Assembly (NCBI GenBank): GCA_040901445.1
Contig: JBBDYQ010000001.1
Location: forward strand, 62,001-126,000
Length of the DNA: 64,000 nt
Direction of reading: 5' to 3'
From: Thermoleophilaceae bacterium
Lineage (GTDB): Bacteria > Actinomycetota > Thermoleophilia > Solirubrobacterales > Thermoleophilaceae
The notes below the pieces were generated by a model that saw only the letters and a program-made list of their open reading frames with translations, was not told the DNA's origin and made no database searches. Positions 16,501 through 23,820 of the stretch are shown here, one piece after another. How positions within the stretch are numbered: the stretch's first letter is position 1; each line of letters opens with the position of its first letter. The position numbers were made by a program, and so were the translations under genes.

Positions 16501-16839
16501 CTCGCGCCCGGCACCGGGAACGTCGACGGGCTCCAGGCCCGCGACGATGCTCTCGCCGAGGACGTCCACCGCGCCCGGGACCGTCCGGCGCAGGGCCGCG
16601 AGCAGGCACAGGAGCAGCCGGCCGGGATCGCGCTCGGCCTCGGTGAGCGAGATCCACGCGGCGCCCTGATCCCTGGCGTCGAGAGCCTCCTGCAGCGCCA
16701 TGGTCTTCCCGTAGCCCGCGCCTGCCACGAGCAGCAGCGATCCCGCGTCGAGCGCCGAGGAGAGTCGCGCCGCGAGCGCCGGCCGGGCGATGCGGGCGGG
16801 GCCGGGCACAGCGAGGGCTCGAGGCGGTGGCGCCGTCAC
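13519..16839 (-). CDS. SARP/BTAD-domain transcriptional regulator with N-terminal STAND-type ATPase
   Basis: A protein of about 1106 residues. The N-terminal third is a MalT-like ATPase: Walker A AGAGYGKT at about 39-46 and a Walker B-like LTIVLDDAEHL. A long helical TPR/HEAT-like middle follows. At about 860-950 is an OmpR/SARP winged helix (LGSFELRRGTWP, then VVRFLLLHRDRAVTEDLLLE), and the C-terminus is a bacterial transcriptional activator domain ending in YLECRRRLVDGLGIEPSEET. Such proteins are ligand- or ATP-gated activators. The frame is open to a TTG at 16878; the GTG at 16839 is preferred because TACGGT lies 10 nt upstream. Two matching direct-repeat sites flank the locus. Confidence 0.85.
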   Translation of the reverse strand: MTAPPPRALAVPGPARIARPALAARLSSALDAGSLLLVAGAGYGKTMALQEALDARDQGAAWISLTEAERDPGRLLLCLLAALRRTVPGAVDVLGESIVAGLEPVDVPGAGRELVGELGRLLVDPLTIVLDDAEHLAGAPAAAPLVSDLLAAPELRIAVAARRPLELQVAKLRATGRLDSLGAAELAFSPAECAELLSARRGREPSADEVEAVMAATEGWPLGIALSALSEGGAQLDPGSRTSLFAFLAEEVVDRLDEPARRALIDSSVPEQLDKATAEALELPEGFAERVERQGLFLRALDPNRTRFAYHPLFRDFLLGRLAEERPAERRRELHARVAPALAAAGRVDEAIEHLVEAERFSDAVAAIGAEGQLLMRTAPESVRPWLERMPPEVRAEPGARLLEGQLELAAGRHESAVESLRAAADGLGGSDAARKWLARLALADALVSVGEFEEVAGLAEGFDAPEAQPAFAAAPAVALLAAMALAMRGEAERGRELSRRALAQPAAAGLAPLELLVVAYLDTPTGRIDDVLRRALEAVAELERADPLNRLAYVMGAVALLFGEQGYDDEAIDWWGRAAAVADRSGLGAWVARFAHSYPAYTHARAGRLSDAEAELARADRGAAGAGWREWKVDAARAAVAALRGDAGEATAAVDRALVRVSRAPVVDRYWATTDLAPVLAEVGAGVTARALVDEALALVDERYPGAAGRYGRARLLAQRAWLVRGEGDEAGSRRDLARFWEEAGENRAHLVRREWPRLEPLLWAALEPGDEASSAPLDAGEVVMAIEGGWPGGAALLPFTRHPSAAVRRAAVGPAAASGHPEGIERLAELTGDPDAGVAAAARAAEAQVARTPPPLVFTLLGSFELRRGTWPVDDAAWVRRTAQRVVRFLLLHRDRAVTEDLLLEALWPDKEPPAARRALQVAVSCARAVLDAPGAERSAIEFAERTYRLSLSERDVVDADEFEAAAAAALSETGPERLTLLDAAERLWSGEPLPEERYSDWAVAWRERLAERRAELLAGLADTHRAAGDEPAATQAARKLVELDPLDEGGHRSLMTAYARAGRRSHALRQYLECRRRLVDGLGIEPSEETSELQRRILAGEPV

Positions 16840-16926
16840 CGTGGAGGCCACCGTAGTCCACCCCGGAAGGGGCCGCAATACCCCTCCGGGCCAGCCCGCC
16901 GGGCGGGACGAAGGGGCCGGCTTCGG

Positions 16927-19143
16927 CTAGCGGCGCCGCGAGGGCCTGCGGGTGATCCGCAGGGTCGCTCGGTCGGTCGCGACCTGGCCGTCGGCTCCCC
17001 GCACCGTCAGGGTCACCGAATAGCGACCGGGGGCAGGCGGGCGCCGGCGGACCCGGCGCGGGCCGCGCGTTCGCCGGCCGTTCCAGCGCAGCGCGTTGCG
17101 CCCCTCCCGCGCCCGCCCGCGCAGCACGGCGATCGCCGTCCGCCCGCGGCGGATCGTCAGCGTCGCCCGTCCCGCCCCGGTGGCCAGGTAGCGCATCCGG
17201 ACGCGCGAGCGCTGGCGGGCGCTCGGCCGCTCGTCCACCAGCGCCACCAGCAGCCTGATCGCCGGCTCGCCGGGCGCGCCCACGGCGCCCGAGGGACCGG
17301 TCGGACCTGCGGGCCCGGACGGCCCGCCCGGACCGCTCGGCCCCGTCGCGCCGGACGTGCCCTGCTGCCCGGGCGCCGGTACGTGCACCGCGTTGCTCGC
17401 GGCGCCCGTCGAGCCGCCGGCGTTGGTGGCGGTCACCAGGCAGTCGATCGCCTGGCCCACGTCGGCCTGCTGCACGGTGTGGTTCGTGCCGGTCGCTCCG
17501 CCGATCGCCGCGCCGTTGCGCCGCCACTGGCGGGCGAACGCGAGCGGGGCGGGATCGTCGCTGGTCCAGGCGCCCGTGGAGCAGGACAGCGCCTGGCCGG
17601 CCAGCGCGGAGCCCGTGACCTGCGGTGCGGCGGTGTTGGCGGGGACCGCCACCTCGCCGACCCGCCGCACGAAGGTCTCGAACTCATTGGGAGCGAGGCC
17701 GGGCTGGTCGTCGTCGCCATAGAAGACGGCCATGTGCTCGTCACTCTGGGGGCTGTAGGCGACAGACGGCTGGAACGCGTCGGACTCCGGATCGCCTATC
17801 CCGCCCGCCGTGGAGATCGGGAAGTCGCTCGGCCCCACCTCGAGCCCGGCCGAGTCGAGGCGCTGGCCGAGCGCCTCGAACTCCCCTTGGATGCGCCCGC
17901 CCTCGTTGTCGTCGCCCAGGAAGGTGACGAGGTACTCGTCCGCCTGGCTGTCGTAAGCGACGTCCGCGGTGTTGGCGCCGAACGCCGCAGTGCCGTTGGC
18001 GCCGCCCACGTCGGAGATCTGGAAGTCGTTGGCGCCCACCTCCGCCCCCGCCCCGCCGAGGCGCTGGCCGAAGATCTCGACCTCGCCGTCGACCAGGCCG
18101 TTCTCGCTGTCGTCGCCGTTCCAGGCGACCAGGTACTCGTCGCGCTGCGGGTTGTGGTCGACCGCGGCACTGAAGAAGTCGCGACTGGGATCGGCGCCGT
18201 TGGCACCCCCGGCGTCCGAGATCTGGAAGTCGTTGGCGCCCACCTGCGCCCCCGCTCCGTCGAGGCGCTGGCCGAAGATCTCGAACTCGCCGTCGATCAG
18301 GCCGTTCTCGCTGTCCTCGCCATGAAAGGCGACCAGGTACTCGTCGCGCTGCGCGTTGTAGGCGACGTCCGGCGAGCCCGCTCCGAACGCAACGTCGCCG
18401 TTGGCGCCGCCCATGTCCGAGATCTGGAAGTCGTTGGCGCCCACCTGCGCCCCCGCTCCGTCGAGGCGCTGGCCGAAGATCTCGAACTCGTTCTGTACCA
18501 GGCCGCCCTCGTTGTCGTCCCCGGGCCAGACCACCAGGTACTCGTCGCGCTGGGCGTTGTAGGCCACCGCAGGCGCGCTGGCGCCGAAGGCCGTGCTGGC
18601 GCCGTTGGCGCCGCCCATGTCGGAGACCTGGAGGTCGTTGGGGCCCACCTGCGCCCCGGTCGCCGTAAGGCGCTGGGCGAAGACCTCGTCCTCGTTGTCG
18701 ACCAGGCCGTTCTCGTTGTCCTCTCCGTTCCAGACCACCAGATACTCGTTGCGCTGGGCGTTGTAGGCGACGGCCGGCCCGGACGCACCGACGTCGATGT
18801 TCGTGTTGGAGCCGTTGGGCCCGCCGACGTCGGAAACCTGGATGCGCGGCCCGATCCGGTCGCCGCCGGCCGAGACACGCTGGGCGAAGACCTCCTCCTC
18901 GTTGTCGACGAGGCCGCCGCTGTCGTCGTCGCCGCGCCAGGCAACGAGGTACTCGTTTCGCTCCGGGTTGTGGGCGATGGCGGGGTTGGAGCCGCGGAAC
19001 GCCGTGCTGCCGTCCGGCCCCATGAACGAGACACGCTGCTGCTCGGGTCCGAGCGGGGTCGGGTCGGCGCCGGCGCCGGCGACCGGCAGGAGGGTTGCGA
19101 GCACAGCGGTGACGGCGGCGAGAGCGAGGCGGGATCTGGACAT
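16927..19143 (-). CDS. Secreted repeat protein, predicted seven-bladed beta-propeller with Ig-like and collagen-like parts
   Basis: A 738-residue exported protein. Residues 1-27 are a signal peptide (hydrophobic core LAAVTAVLATLL, cleavage near AGAGA-DP). Residues 63-500 contain seven tandem units of 66-69 residues starting near 63, 132, 200, 267, 335, 402 and 468, each with D/N-EYLV…G-D/E-D…GL…E-x-E-x-F…QR and ending GGxNG. Residues about 505-590 form an Ig-like domain, 592-626 a collagen-like Gly-x-x stretch, and 630-738 a basic beta-rich domain. Seven units suggest a closed propeller. The promoter carries the same direct-repeat site as the small gene at 13480, with TAGCTT 6 nt before the ATG. 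No enzyme motif is visible; surface binding or adhesion is a guess. Confidence 0.8.
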   Translation of the reverse strand: MSRSRLALAAVTAVLATLLPVAGAGADPTPLGPEQQRVSFMGPDGSTAFRGSNPAIAHNPERNEYLVAWRGDDDSGGLVDNEEEVFAQRVSAGGDRIGPRIQVSDVGGPNGSNTNIDVGASGPAVAYNAQRNEYLVVWNGEDNENGLVDNEDEVFAQRLTATGAQVGPNDLQVSDMGGANGASTAFGASAPAVAYNAQRDEYLVVWPGDDNEGGLVQNEFEIFGQRLDGAGAQVGANDFQISDMGGANGDVAFGAGSPDVAYNAQRDEYLVAFHGEDSENGLIDGEFEIFGQRLDGAGAQVGANDFQISDAGGANGADPSRDFFSAAVDHNPQRDEYLVAWNGDDSENGLVDGEVEIFGQRLGGAGAEVGANDFQISDVGGANGTAAFGANTADVAYDSQADEYLVTFLGDDNEGGRIQGEFEALGQRLDSAGLEVGPSDFPISTAGGIGDPESDAFQPSVAYSPQSDEHMAVFYGDDDQPGLAPNEFETFVRRVGEVAVPANTAAPQVTGSALAGQALSCSTGAWTSDDPAPLAFARQWRRNGAAIGGATGTNHTVQQADVGQAIDCLVTATNAGGSTGAASNAVHVPAPGQQGTSGATGPSGPGGPSGPAGPTGPSGAVGAPGEPAIRLLVALVDERPSARQRSRVRMRYLATGAGRATLTIRRGRTAIAVLRGRAREGRNALRWNGRRTRGPRRVRRRPPAPGRYSVTLTVRGADGQVATDRATLRITRRPSRRR
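17644..18957 (-). repeat. Seven tandem repeats of about 200 bp inside the secreted propeller gene
   Basis: The repeats are obvious in DNA as well as protein: blocks coding for GAGAQVGANDFQISD recur nearly unchanged in units 3 and 4 and with small changes in unit 5, while units 1, 6 and 7 have drifted. This gradient indicates recent internal duplication in the middle of the array. Confidence 0.9.
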
Positions 19144-19149
19144 GCCGCC

Positions 19150-19182
19150 AAGCTAGGCGGCGCCGCTCACAGCCCGCTCACA
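19150..19182 (-). promoter_or_regulatory. Direct-repeat SARP-type site and -10 upstream of the propeller gene
   Basis: Minus strand: TGTGAGC (19182-19176), 4 nt, TGTGAGC (19171-19165), 9 nt, TAGCTT (19155-19150), then 6 nt to the ATG. Repeat sequence, 11-bp period and 9-nt distance are identical to the site at 13491-13523, although the surrounding bases differ. Confidence 0.7.
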
Positions 19183-19188
19183 GCGGGC
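19172..19188 (-). terminator. Short hairpin downstream of the aldehyde dehydrogenase gene
   Basis: GCCCGCT and AGCGGGC form a 7-bp stem with a 3-nt loop, 6 bp after the stop codon of the dehydrogenase operon. There is no U-tract. It overlaps the direct-repeat site of the next gene, so termination here and activation there share DNA. Confidence 0.45.
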
Positions 19189-19193
19189 GGGCG

Positions 19194-20660
19194 CTACAGG
19201 TTGATGGCCACGTATTTCGTCTCGAGGTACTCCTCGATGCCCTCGTGCCCGCCCTCGCGGCCGAAGCCCGACTGCTTGACGCCGCCGAAGGGAGCCGAGG
19301 CGTTGGAGACCATGCCCTGGTTGAGGCCCACCATGCCGGTCTCCAGGCCCTCGATCACGCGCAGCGCCCGCTTGAGGTCGCTGGTGAAGACGTACGCCAC
19401 GAGGCCGTACTCGGTGTTGTTGGCCGCCTCTATCGCGTCCGCCTCCGACTCGAACGAGGTGACGGGCGCCACCGGGCCGAAGATCTCCTCCTTCAGCATG
19501 CGGGCGTCCGGTGGGACGTCGCCCAGCACGGTGGGCTTGTAGAAGTAGCCGCTGCCGTCCGCGGCCTCACCGCCCACGATCGCGGTGGCGCCCTTGCCGA
19601 GCGCGTCCTCCACGAGCTCGTGCACCTTCTCCCGGGCGCCCTCGTCGATGAGCGGCCCCACCTTCACGTCGTCGTCGGTGCCGCGGCCGATCTTCAGGTC
19701 GCCCATGCGCTCGGCGAGCCGTTGCGCGAACGGCTCCGCGACGGCGTCGGCCACGTGGAAGCGGTTGGCCGACGTGCACGCCTCGCCGATGTTGCGCATC
19801 TTCGCCAGCAGGGCGCCCTCCACGGCGGCGTCGAGGTCGGCGTCCTCGAAGACGAGGAACGGCGCGTTGCCGCCCAGCTCCATCGACACCTTGAGGATCT
19901 GCTGCGCCGACTGCTCGATCAGCTTGCGCCCCACCTCGGTGGAGCCGGTGAAGGACAGCTTGCGCGTGCGGGGGTCCTTGATCAGCGGCTCCATCACCGA
20001 GCCCGAGGACGAGCTGGTGACCACGTTGAGCACGCCGGCGGGCAGGCCGGCGTGCTCGAGTATCTCCGCGAGCGCGAGCATGCAGAGAGGCGTCTGCTTG
20101 GCCGGCTTCATCACCATCGTGGCGCCGGCCGCGATGGCGGGCCCGATCTTGCGGGTGCCCATGGCCATCGGGAAGTTCCAGGGGGTGATGAGGACGCACG
20201 GGCCCACGGGCTGCTTCATCGTGAGCACCCGCCCCGCGCCGTTGGCGGCGATGGCGTAGCGCCCCTCGATCCGCACGGCCTCCTCGGAGAACCAGCGCAG
20301 GAACTCGGCCGCGTAGACGATCTCGGACCTGGACTCGGCCACCGGCTTGCCCATCTCGAGCGTCATCAGCAGCGCCAGCTCGTCGGCCCGCTCGCTGATC
20401 TCCTCGAAGGCGCGCCGCAGGATCTCGCCGCGCTCGCGCGGGGGGTGGTGCTTCCACTCCTGCTGGGCCTCGTGGGCCGCGCCGAGCGCCGCCTTGGCGT
20501 CGTCGACCGTGGCATCCGCCACCTCGCAGAGCGCCTCGCCGGTGGCCGGATCCTCGACCTCCAGCGTGCCGCCCTCGGAGCCGTCGCGCCACTCGCCCGC
20601 GATGTAGAGGCGGTGAGGCACGGCATCGACGACCGTCTGCTCCTGGGTGGCGAGAGTCAT
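19194..20660 (-). CDS. NAD(P)-dependent aldehyde dehydrogenase, succinate-semialdehyde type
   Basis: A 488-residue class of the ALDH superfamily. Catalytic Glu lies in MELGGNAPF and catalytic Cys in GEACTSANRF; the cofactor region has PWNFPMAMGTRKIGPAIAAG, close to GabD-type succinate-semialdehyde dehydrogenases. The ATG at 20660 overlaps the stop of the upstream TPP enzyme as ATGA, so the two proteins are translationally coupled and probably act in sequence. The longer frame upstream of 20660 is a shadow of that gene. Together they could convert 2-oxoglutarate to succinate by way of succinate semialdehyde; the substrate assignment is inference from family and pairing. Confidence 0.85.
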   Translation of the reverse strand: MTLATQEQTVVDAVPHRLYIAGEWRDGSEGGTLEVEDPATGEALCEVADATVDDAKAALGAAHEAQQEWKHHPPRERGEILRRAFEEISERADELALLMTLEMGKPVAESRSEIVYAAEFLRWFSEEAVRIEGRYAIAANGAGRVLTMKQPVGPCVLITPWNFPMAMGTRKIGPAIAAGATMVMKPAKQTPLCMLALAEILEHAGLPAGVLNVVTSSSSGSVMEPLIKDPRTRKLSFTGSTEVGRKLIEQSAQQILKVSMELGGNAPFLVFEDADLDAAVEGALLAKMRNIGEACTSANRFHVADAVAEPFAQRLAERMGDLKIGRGTDDDVKVGPLIDEGAREKVHELVEDALGKGATAIVGGEAADGSGYFYKPTVLGDVPPDARMLKEEIFGPVAPVTSFESEADAIEAANNTEYGLVAYVFTSDLKRALRVIEGLETGMVGLNQGMVSNASAPFGGVKQSGFGREGGHEGIEEYLETKYVAINL

Positions 20661-22300
20661 GTGGCGACCGTCTCCGTACCCAGCTCGCGCGAGATCGCAA
20701 CATCCACCGAGTAGTCGATCGGGAGCACCACGAGCGAGGGCACGTCCAGGGCGAGGCCCTGGCGCAGCCGCTCGGGGAACTCGTCCACGGTCTCGCAGCG
20801 CCACGCGGGCATCCCGAACGACTCCGCCAGCTTCACGAAGTCCGGATTGGTGAAGTCCGTGCCGAAGTGGCGGCCGAACTTCTTGTCCTGCTTCCAGACG
20901 ATCGAGCCGTATTGCCGGTTCTCCCAGATCACCGAGACGAACGGCGTCTTGAGCCGCACCGCCGTCTCGAGCTCCTGGCAGTTCATGAGGAAGCCGCCGT
21001 CGCCGTTGACCGCCACCACCTTGCGGTCGGGGTGCACGAGCTTGGCCGCGATCGCCGCGGGCACCGCGAAGCCCATGCCGGCCAGGCCGTTGGCGATGAG
21101 GACCGTGTTGGGCTCGTACGCCGGAAACATGCGCCCGATCCACAGCTTGTGCAGGCCGACGTCGGAGATCAGGATGTCGTCGCGGGCGAGCGCCTGGCGG
21201 ATCTCGTACAGGGCGCGGGGCGGCTGGGCGGGGAAGGCGTCGTTGTGCCTGCCTGCCTCGAACGCACCGCCCACGACCTCGCGCAGCCGGGTCGAGCCGC
21301 CGCTGTGGGGCACGTGCCGGCACTCCTCTCCGAGCCTGGTGAGGATGTGGTAGATGTCGCCCACGAGCTCGACCTCGGGGATGAAGAACTCGTCGATCTC
21401 GGCCGGCAGGGAGTCGATGCAGACGATCTTCTTGTCGCGCCCCGGGTTCCAGTGCTTGGGCGAGTGCTCCACCAGGTCGTAGCCGATGGCGATGACCACG
21501 TCGGCGTCCTCGAAGCCCGCCATGTTGTAGTCCCCCGATTGGAGCCCCACCGAGCCGAGCGCGCGAGAGTCGGACGGGTCGAGCAGGCCCTTGCCCATGA
21601 AGGTCTCGGCCACGGGGATGCCGGTGGAGCGCACGAACTCCCGCAGGGCAGGCGCCGCGCCGCCGCGCACCACGCCGTTGCCGGCCAGCGCGACGGGGTT
21701 GAGCGCGCCGCGGACCACGTCGGCGGCCTTGAGCAGCTCGCGCGCGGCCGGCTCGGGGCGCACCGGCTTGCGCCGGGCCAGCGGCGCGGCGTCGAGCTCG
21801 GCGGCCATCACGTCCTCGGGCAGCTCGATGTGGGTGGCGCCGGGCTTCTCGCTCTCCGCGACCTTGAACGCCTTGCGGACCACCTCGGGGATGATCGCCG
21901 GGTCCGAGAGGGTCGCGTTCCACTTGGTGATCGGCTGCATCATGCGCATCACGTCGATGTACTGGTGCGACTCCTTGTGCCTGCGCTCGAGGTCGCCCTG
22001 GCCGGTGAGGGCCACCAGCGGCGCGCGGTCCAGGTAGGCGTCGGCCACTGCGGTGACCAGGTTGGTGGCGCCCGGCCCCAGCGTGCCCAGGCAGACGCCC
22101 GCGTGGCCCGTGAGGCGGCCGTAGACGTCGGCCATGTAGGCGCCGCCCTGCTCGTGGCGGACGGGGACGAACTCGATCGAGGAGCCCGCCAGGGACTCGT
22201 TGAGGTCGAGCGTCTCCTCACCGGGAATGCCGAAGACGTACTTGACGCCCTCTGCCTCTAAACATTCGACGAATACGTCCGATGCCTTTCTGGATGGCAT
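20657..22300 (-). CDS. TPP-dependent enzyme, acetolactate synthase-like; candidate 2-oxoglutarate decarboxylase
   Basis: A 547-residue thiamin diphosphate enzyme. The PYR domain has the catalytic Glu in VRHEQGGAYMADVYGR and GTLGPGATNL; the PP domain has the TPP motif GDGGFLMN with ENRQYG. The segments ESHQYIDVMRMMQP-TKWN and VRKAFKVAESEKPGATHIELP resemble the cyanobacterial ilvB-like protein shown to be a 2-oxoglutarate decarboxylase. No ilvN regulatory subunit is nearby, as anabolic acetolactate synthase would require, and the next coupled gene is a succinate-semialdehyde-type dehydrogenase. Catabolic acetolactate synthase remains the alternative. TAACCT lies 6 nt before the ATG. Confidence 0.8.
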   Translation of the reverse strand: MPSRKASDVFVECLEAEGVKYVFGIPGEETLDLNESLAGSSIEFVPVRHEQGGAYMADVYGRLTGHAGVCLGTLGPGATNLVTAVADAYLDRAPLVALTGQGDLERRHKESHQYIDVMRMMQPITKWNATLSDPAIIPEVVRKAFKVAESEKPGATHIELPEDVMAAELDAAPLARRKPVRPEPAARELLKAADVVRGALNPVALAGNGVVRGGAAPALREFVRSTGIPVAETFMGKGLLDPSDSRALGSVGLQSGDYNMAGFEDADVVIAIGYDLVEHSPKHWNPGRDKKIVCIDSLPAEIDEFFIPEVELVGDIYHILTRLGEECRHVPHSGGSTRLREVVGGAFEAGRHNDAFPAQPPRALYEIRQALARDDILISDVGLHKLWIGRMFPAYEPNTVLIANGLAGMGFAVPAAIAAKLVHPDRKVVAVNGDGGFLMNCQELETAVRLKTPFVSVIWENRQYGSIVWKQDKKFGRHFGTDFTNPDFVKLAESFGMPAWRCETVDEFPERLRQGLALDVPSLVVLPIDYSVDVAISRELGTETVAT

Positions 22301-22362
22301 TTCTCGAGGTTACCTCCCGCAACGCCGCGACTCTCCCCGCCCGAGGTTGTTCATGGCTGTCC

Positions 22363-23742
22363 GTGCGACGACTTGCCCTCCCCCTCATAGCCGCCCTGCT
22401 CGTGGCGGCTCCCACGGCCCACGCGTCCGTGCGGCACGTGGTGTCCGGCGGCGGCTGGGGCCACGGCATCGGCATGAGCCAGTACGGCGCCAAGGGCTAC
22501 GCGGAGAACGGCCGCGACTACCGCCAGATCGTCGCCCACTACTACCAGGGGACCGGCCTCGGTGACGCCGGCGAGCGCACGGTGCGCGTGCTGCTCCAGT
22601 CCGGGCGCTCGGAGATCGTGGTGAGCGGCGCCGGCCGCGCCGGCGGGCGCCGGCTGGATCCGGGCCGGAGCTACCGCGTGCGCGCGCACGGCTCGGGGGT
22701 CGAGCTGCGCAGCGCCGGCGGCAAGGTGCTGGGCCGCTCGTCCGGCGCTCTCGCCATCTCCCGCCCGGGCGACGTGGTGAAGCTCCACGGCACCGCGATC
22801 GGCGGCGTGCGCGACGGGCGCTACCGCGGCGCGATCGAGGTCCGCCCGGGCGTGTTCGGCGGGCTCGGAGCGATCAACGCCGTCTCGCTCGACGACTACG
22901 TGCGCGGTGTCCTACCCGGCGAGATGCCCACCTCGTGGCACGAGGAGGCGCTCAGGGCCCAGGCCGTGGCGGCCCGCAGCTACGCGATCGCCACCGACCG
23001 GGGCGGCGGCGTGTTCGACCAGTACCCCGACACGCGCTCGCAGGTGTACCGCGGCTTCGGCAGCGAGACCGCGCGCTCGAACGAGGCGGTGTCGGCCACG
23101 GCCGGCGAGGTGCTGGTGCACGAGGGCGAGGTGATCCCGGCCTACTTCTTCTCCACCTCGGGCGGGCGCACGGAGAACGTGGAGAACGTCTGGTACGACA
23201 GCGACCCGCGCCCGTACCTCACGAGCGTCGAGGACCCCTACGACGACGCCTCTCCCCGGCACCGCTGGCGGCTGTCGTTCACCACCGCGCAGATGGAGCA
23301 GCGGCTGCGTGGGCTGGTGAAGGGGCGCTTCCAGCGGATCAAGGTGCGCCGCCGCGGCGAGTCGCCGCGGGTGGTGTCAGCCGACGTGATCGGCTCCCGC
23401 GGGCGCACCCGGGTGAGCGGCGCGACCCTGAAGTCCCGCCTCGGCCTCAACGACACCTGGGCCTCGTTCACGCGCGTGAGCTCGAGCGGCAGCCGCTCGA
23501 TCGCCAGCAACGCGATCGTGCGCAGCTTCCTGGCGCTGCCGCCCTACGAGATCACGGGCAGGGTGGCGCCGCGCCCGCGCGGCAGGCGCATCGTGGTGGA
23601 GCGGCGCACGAAGAAGGGCTGGCGCCGGGCCGCCCGCGGCGCCGTGGCGCGTGACGGCGAGTACCGCGTGCTCGTCGAGCGGCGCGGCACCTACCGCGTG
23701 CGGGCCGGCCGGGTTGCCGGTCCCGCGGTGCGCGTGCCGTAG
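22363..23742 (+). CDS. Secreted SpoIID/LytB-domain protein
   Basis: About 459 residues. From the GTG at 22363 the protein has a signal peptide (VRRLALPLIAALLVAAPTAHA) and then GGGWGHGIGMSQYGAKGYA, the characteristic SpoIID opening. The SpoIID core appears as LDDYVRGVLPGEMP, RAQAVAARSYA and FFSTSGGRTENVE. SpoIID-family proteins bind or cleave denuded peptidoglycan glycan strands; the C-terminal 100 residues are basic beta-rich sequence of unknown role. The open frame reaches back to 22282, but that would bury the signal peptide. It is divergent from the TPP enzyme and ends at a strong terminator. Confidence 0.85.
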   Translation: MRRLALPLIAALLVAAPTAHASVRHVVSGGGWGHGIGMSQYGAKGYAENGRDYRQIVAHYYQGTGLGDAGERTVRVLLQSGRSEIVVSGAGRAGGRRLDPGRSYRVRAHGSGVELRSAGGKVLGRSSGALAISRPGDVVKLHGTAIGGVRDGRYRGAIEVRPGVFGGLGAINAVSLDDYVRGVLPGEMPTSWHEEALRAQAVAARSYAIATDRGGGVFDQYPDTRSQVYRGFGSETARSNEAVSATAGEVLVHEGEVIPAYFFSTSGGRTENVENVWYDSDPRPYLTSVEDPYDDASPRHRWRLSFTTAQMEQRLRGLVKGRFQRIKVRRRGESPRVVSADVIGSRGRTRVSGATLKSRLGLNDTWASFTRVSSSGSRSIASNAIVRSFLALPPYEITGRVAPRPRGRRIVVERRTKKGWRRAARGAVARDGEYRVLVERRGTYRVRAGRVAGPAVRVP

Positions 23743-23750
23743 CCCGCCAC

Positions 23751-23811
23751 CCACACTGAACGTCCCGCGCCCCCACGAAAAAGGGGGGTGCGCGGGACGT
23801 TCGATGTGTGG
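23751..23811. terminator. Strong bidirectional stem-loop between convergent genes
   Basis: GAACGTCCCGCGC (23758-23770) pairs perfectly with GCGCGGGACGTTC (23790-23802); the loop contains CCCCC/GGGGG, and the outer CCACAC/GTGTGG (23751-23756, 23806-23811) extends the stem. It separates the convergent SpoIID-like gene and the MMPL gene, so it can end both transcripts. Confidence 0.85.
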
Positions 23812-23820
23812 AGCGGAGGG

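Noticed and set aside
15028-19542. Open frame of about 1500 codons on the plus strand
   Set aside because: It lies opposite the SARP-type and propeller genes, has the low-complexity Arg/Gly/Val composition of antisense frames in GC-rich DNA, and no domain.
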